Of a stretch of DNA of 64,000 nt, positions 59,567 to 64,000 are shown piece after piece. How positions within the stretch are numbered: the stretch's first letter is position 1; each line of letters begins with the position of its first letter. This DNA comes from Agrostemma githago (Eukaryota > Streptophyta > Magnoliopsida > Caryophyllales > Caryophyllaceae): assembly GCA_958450325.1 (NCBI GenBank), contig OY288243.1, forward strand, positions 26,132,844-26,196,843, written 5' to 3'. The translations under genes were made by a program, and so were the position numbers. The notes below the pieces were generated by a model. That model worked only from the letters and a program-made list of their open reading frames with translations. It did no database searches and had not been told where the DNA came from.

Positions 59567-60660
59567 TCAACCCGGGCCGCCATCATAGCGACCGATCCAT
59601 AGTTCACCTCCATCGAAACTTGACCGTGGCTCCGACACACACATGATCCTTGATAATTTTTGGAGGGTGATTTTAACTTCTTGTACTAGACGGAATACTT
59701 CGTCCCATTTTAACTTTTGATTGCCAACTTCGACCTTTGCTTTATCAACGGGGCTTACACCCTCGTTGCGCGTCATTAGCTTTCCATCTCTTGGTTCCAT
59801 GTTCACCACACTTTTCGATTTCTTCTTTTTGGATTTTTTTATAGCTCCCCTACGGGAAGTTGGAAAAGTGTTGGAAGATGAACTCGTAGGCAGTTGCACT
59901 GTGGTCGAATCATTAAGCTTCACCTTTGTTTCAACATTATCGAGTAAATTACTTGACTTAGCTTCATTCTCCTTTTCTATCACAAGGGACTCGGCATCTA
60001 TAAGGTATTCAAACATTTCATTTCCGAAGACATCACTCACTATTGGATTTTCAAACGTGATAGGTAATTTGAATTGCGCGATCTCTTCACCGACATTAAA
60101 CGAAAGCTTCCCCCTTTTAACATCTATGATTGCTCCGCCGGTGGCCAAAATGGGCCTACCTAGGATTATGGGGGCATGCTTTTTTACTTTCACGTCCATT
60201 ACCACAAACTCGGTAGGGATCGAGAGATTTTTAACTCGAACTAGCACGTCTTTAATCATACCAACCAGAGTCTTGATGGAACCGTCGGCCAGTCAAATTT
60301 TGATCGGTGTTTGCTTCATGTTGTAGATATTGAGATCATTCACGATTGATAGAGGGATAATGCTCACGGCCGCTCCAAGGTCACATAGAGCATAATCGAT
60401 TTCAACATTCCCTATTGTGCAAGGTATTGAGAAACTCCCTGGATCACCCATTTTGGTGGGGATCTTGCTCGATAAGGCCGAATTACACTCTTAGGTGAGT
60501 GCAACCACAATTGCATCATCACATCGGTTAACTATCTCGGTGAGAGGGGGAGTTACCTTATCCTTCTTTAGCAATTCGGAGAATGAGGTGGACTTGATGT
60601 CCTTCCTATTGATCGTAGCTCGAGATGTAATTGGTAAAAGTGGCACATGTGGCTTAGAGG
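59567..60660 (-). pseudogene. Aspartic protease remnant of the Athila-like element
   Basis: From the right: KMGDPGSFSIPCTIGNVEID, then the active-site motif ALCDLGAAVSIIP (about 60400-60360), VVMDVKVKKHAPIILGRP and ILATGGAIIDV. In-frame stops lie near 60495 and 60297. A lysine-rich tail follows (KKSKKKKSKS) and the frame ends at 59567. Protease would cut Gag and Pol precursors. Nothing like reverse transcriptase follows. Confidence 0.85.
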
Positions 60661-62212
60661 GTGGCATGCTTTTCTCTTTTTGTAATTTCCTCTATCACAT
60701 AACCCTTATCTCCATTGATGTACTTAGAAGGGTCCCTTATTTCGCGCTCGATTACATTGGTTACACAAGGATTTTCCTCACAGCGAGTTGTTCTTGGTGG
60801 ATGCGTTTTCAACTTGCTAGAATGAGGGACACTTTGATTTTCAACATGTTTTATCTTCGTTTTTCCCACTTGATTTAGACCCATGATTTTGCGAGGGTCT
60901 ACTAATTCTTTTCCTTCATTCCATGTGGCGGCATTGGCATATGCTTGATGTTGCGGGTAATTAGGATTTTGAGGTTGTCCGGGTAGTCCTTGTGATGGAT
61001 GTACCGGAAAGGTAGGAGCCTTGGTGGCTTCTTGTGATTTCCTAGCTTTGAGTTCCTTTCTTATATCCGAAATCTCGGAAGCTAAGAATGTTATCGCCTT
61101 CATCATGAATTGTATAGAGAGCTCGCATTGGCCATTCCATTGATCTTGTTGGTAATCGCCATGGAAAGGTGGAGGTTGGTTATATTCGGGATTGTATCCT
61201 TGGGAATTTTGATTGAAGTTAGGATGATACCCTCGGACATAATCCCCTTGATTGAAGCTTTGAATACCTTGATTATAACCTTGAAAACCGTGGCTATTCC
61301 CTTGATTGTGAAAATTACCTTCAAGATTTTGGTAATTGTTTCCGTGATTCATGTGTTGATTATGGAATTCACCTTGGCTTCGGAAATAATCGCCTCCTTG
61401 ATTGTTAAAATTTTCCTCTTGAAGAGGTGGCAAAAATGGAGTTGCTTTGGGAGGCCTTTGAATGAAAGATCTTTGTTGATTGTTTGAATTGAAGGGCATT
61501 TGTTGTTGTCCCCTTGATACATTGGTCCCGGATTTTGCACACCATGATTTGCATAAGAGTTGTATTGTTGCACATGGTTCCTTGTTTCGGGATTGTATGT
61601 GTTTGGAAAAGGGTCATTTTGATGCATTGGATTGATATTTTGAAACACTTGGACTTCATTGCATTCTTGATAGGACATTCCTTTATAAGGACGACAATTG
61701 TTGGACTTATGACCATAGTTTCCACAACACTCACAAAGGATTTTTGGAAGTGGAGGCCGTCTTGGTGGCCTTGATTGAACTTGGTTCACATTCCTTGAGT
61801 TAGAATTAGAAGTTATACCTTCAAACCTCTTGGTTAGTTCTTCCGGTTTTAATTCGAGCTTTGATTCATCGTTCATGGAAGTGCTTTCCAAGGGTTGGGA
61901 CTGTGAATCAAGAGGTGGCATGATGGGTTCTTGGAAGTTTCTTGGGGGTGGTGGTGAAATGGGAGGTGTAGAAGGTGGAGAAATTTTTTGTGGAGTGATA
62001 AGAGGTGATGTAGTTGGAGAAATTTGTGGAGTGAAAGGTGTAGGTGGGTTATTAGTGGTGGGAGTGGTAGTAGTTGGTGATATGAATGGATTTGGAGGAG
62101 GTGGAAGGATAGGATGAATGTTTGGTGGTGTGAGGTATGAATGTGGAATCACCATTGTTGAGTTATTTCCCCGGAATCTCATAGCTTTAGAAAACATCTT
62201 TGGCTCGGGCAA
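60654..62212 (-). pseudogene. gag: gag remnant of the Athila-like element (no capsid, frameshifted)
   Basis: It opens at 62212 (MPEPKMFSKAMRFRG). A Pro/Thr-rich part is followed by a CX2CX4HX4C knuckle (CECCGNYGHKSNNC, about 61740-61700). A shift near 61500 in a G-run moves the frame to 61499-60654, which is rich in Asn/Gln/Gly/Tyr and then carries a helical stretch (MMKAITFLASEISDIRKELK). The usual capsid domain before the knuckle is missing. Confidence 0.72.
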
Positions 62213-62318
62213 AGACTCAAGTAGAAGGTGAGTCTCCTAGCACCAAGTGGTACTAGGGTAGAGAGAATAAAAAAGCAAAACCAAACAGAAAAAGACAAAA
62301 ATTCAATCAACTAATCGT

Positions 62319-62338
62319 CGTCCCCGGCAACGGCGCCA
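62319..62338 (-). other. Primer-binding site of the Athila-like element (tRNA-Asp)
   Basis: The plus strand reads TCCCCGGCAACGGCGCCA, the 3' end of plant tRNA-Asp(GUC) including CCA. It lies six bases from the LTR and fixes the minus orientation. It is not a tRNA gene. Confidence 0.9.
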
Positions 62339-62344
62339 TTTTGA

Positions 62345-64000
62345 TGCGCGAGCGTCGCGACCCACACGATCGACCAATATTTATAACACCGACTAACCTA
62401 ACTAATGTAGTAGTGGTAGGTCGGGATCGATCCAAGGGACGGTCTACGTAAAGTCGGTCAAGTCTAGTCGATAAGTGTTTGGGATCTAAGGGGGGTTTGA
62501 GTAGGATTAGAACTAAACTAAGGTGGTCGGTCTAATAGCTAACACGAAAGTCAATATAGGAAAAGTGTTAGGGGAAGTCGGGGAATTGGAAACGGGACAC
62601 AAAAACAAGGAATCAAGCAAACAATACACAATTGATAAGGGAAGGGTCACCTTTCGGTCTCTACACCCGACCTCACTAAGACTCGCTTTCGCGACGAAGA
62701 AGCTAGGTCACTAAGTCGGAATTACCCAAGCCCCGAGTTTCCCCATATTGACGAGGGTGAATACAAGTCAACTAAATTGATCAAGTAAAGTCGACAAGCA
62801 TACAACAATTCCAAAATAGACAAATCAACCCAAGTGCATTCAATCACAAGAATCGTTAATCTATGTTTCCCAAATCCATCCTCCCCTAACCCCTAACAAA
62901 GATCTACTCACTAATCATGGTAAACAACAAAACATTAACTAAGGAGAAAATAACTACAACATGCATAATGACTAAATATAAAGAAACTAACAACAAAACA
63001 ATAAAAGAACTATGATCTAACAATTACCCACTAAACTATGGAAGAGATAAGATCTAACAAAATAAACTAGAGAATAATCTAGAACAACATAAATAAAATC
63101 TAGAGAAACTAAAAACACTAAGATGATCTAAACAAGACAATAATGAGAAAATAACATTAAATCTAAACTAGAGATTAAAGAGTGGAAGAGAAATATACCA
63201 ACTATGAAGATCTACAAGAAATAAGAAGATTGCATAAATAAAGATTGAATCTTTGATGAAGAGAATGAAGAACTTGTCACCAATTCTTCAATAAACCCCA
63301 CAAATCTTCAAATAAATCTTGATGTAGTAATCTTCTACAAACTTGGAATCTAGAGAATTGTTGATAAAAAAACTATGTAGATCTACTACTAAATTACTAT
63401 GAAACTACTAGAGAATTACTAAGAATACTACTAAATTACTCTACTAATGGATGGTGTAACTACACTAATGGTGGATGGAGTGGTGTAATAGTGGATGCCT
63501 TGGGCAACAAACTAGGGTAGATATATATATATATATATATACATAGTAATGCCTTAATGGGTCTTCTTAACCTAAAGCCCAAATCTAATCCTTGCCCATT
63601 AGTGAGACTTTGTCCTTTGAGATGCAACTTTGCCCAATGAGTCCTCATGGGGTGAAACTTCGCCCTGCGGCTTAACGAATTAATCCCACCGTGTGAAATT
63701 TCACCCGGTGAGATTTTCTACTAATTTTGCGGTTTTTGGCGCTTTTCTCCATCGGGCGAAATTTCGCCCGGTCATAATCTCATAGGGTGAAATTTCACCC
63801 TATGAACTTTTTGTCCAAAATGGCAATCTGGGGAGGAACACCTTCGGGCAAAATTTTGCCCGGTCAAATCTCATCGGGTGAAATTTCGCTCAGTGACTTC
63901 AGAGCGCTATAACTATCTTGTTTGAACTCCGATTGGGGCGTGTGATATTTCGTTGGAAAGCTAAGAAGATAAGCTTTCACCTCCAACAGGAATCGCTTCA
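62345..64000 (-). repeat. 5' LTR of the Athila-like element (cut by the window edge)
   Basis: It begins (plus strand) TGCGCGAGCG and parallels 53156-54805. It differs by point changes, a longer (TA)n (63521-63540), a 9-bp deletion near 63600 and one palindrome fewer. About 375 bp should lie beyond position 64000. Confidence 0.9.

Larger units (their letters stand above)
53153..64000 (-). mobile_element. Athila-like Ty3/gypsy element without reverse transcriptase (right end outside window)
   Basis: It is in minus orientation: 5' LTR from 62345 past the edge, tRNA-Asp primer-binding site (62319-62338), gag remnants, protease remnant, palindrome cluster (59020-59262), env-like ORF, 3' untranslated region with two polypurine-hairpin modules, and 3' LTR (53153-55181). 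Reverse transcriptase, RNase H and integrase are missing between protease and env-like ORF (only about 0.9 kb there). Confidence 0.88.

Noticed and set aside
61830..62117. Gly/Val-rich frame on the plus strand
   Set aside because: It is the shadow of the Pro/Thr-rich part of Athila gag on the opposite strand.
62319..62338. tRNA-Asp-like sequence
   Set aside because: Only the 3' end of the tRNA is present, next to an LTR boundary: it is a primer-binding site.

Overview
The window is plant nuclear DNA that consists almost entirely of nested retrotransposons. I found no tRNA, rRNA or convincing single-copy host gene. The element types (Ty3/gypsy Tat and Athila, a plant L1-type LINE, Stowaway-like MITEs) and plant-type GT-AG introns point to a seed plant with a large genome. 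A Retand-like Tat family with tandem repeats and antisense ORFs would fit the Caryophyllales, for example a Silene-like plant, but that placement is only a guess.

Layout. (1) Positions 1-9901 and 37724-47699 belong to one old Tat/Retand-like array on the minus strand: 5' LTR (43278-47699, carrying a LINE), internal region H, a shared LTR (4891-7094), and a further internal region L that runs off the left edge. L and H have no pol; their gag-like gene keeps an N-terminal coiled coil and a zinc knuckle but no capsid. (2) Positions 9902-37723 hold a related element, P, on the plus strand. It is inserted in H with a 5-bp target duplication (AGTAC/AGTGC) and is itself LTR1-internal P1-LTR2-internal P2-LTR3. 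P1 and P2 are nearly identical over their 3' halves. P2 encodes a degraded Gag with three successive zinc-knuckle modules, a partial RNase H and an integrase, but no reverse transcriptase. (3) Positions 47700-51566 are non-element sequence with three Stowaway-like MITEs and a GCAACGG-rich patch. (4) Positions 51567-53152 are two joined LTR fragments. (5) From 53153 to the right edge is an Athila-like element on the minus strand: 3' LTR (53153-55181), env-like ORF, protease and gag remnants, tRNA-Asp primer-binding site, and a 5' LTR that runs past 64000.

The most notable cargo lies between pol and the 3' LTR of P: two antisense, intron-containing genes, present in both P1 and P2. One encodes a DUF7745-like protein. 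The other encodes a plant mobile domain (PMD, aminotransferase-like) protein over about eight exons and ends in a coiled coil. Remnants occur in H and L, so this cargo is old in the family. In P1 and P2 the copies are broken at different places, so the two decayed independently after the duplication.

Working together: every element seen here lacks reverse transcriptase, so each would need enzymes from autonomous relatives. The cis signals remain: LTR termini, tRNA-Arg-type or tRNA-Asp-type primer sites, polypurine tracts and TATA boxes. LTR1 is an exception because its TATA region is deleted.
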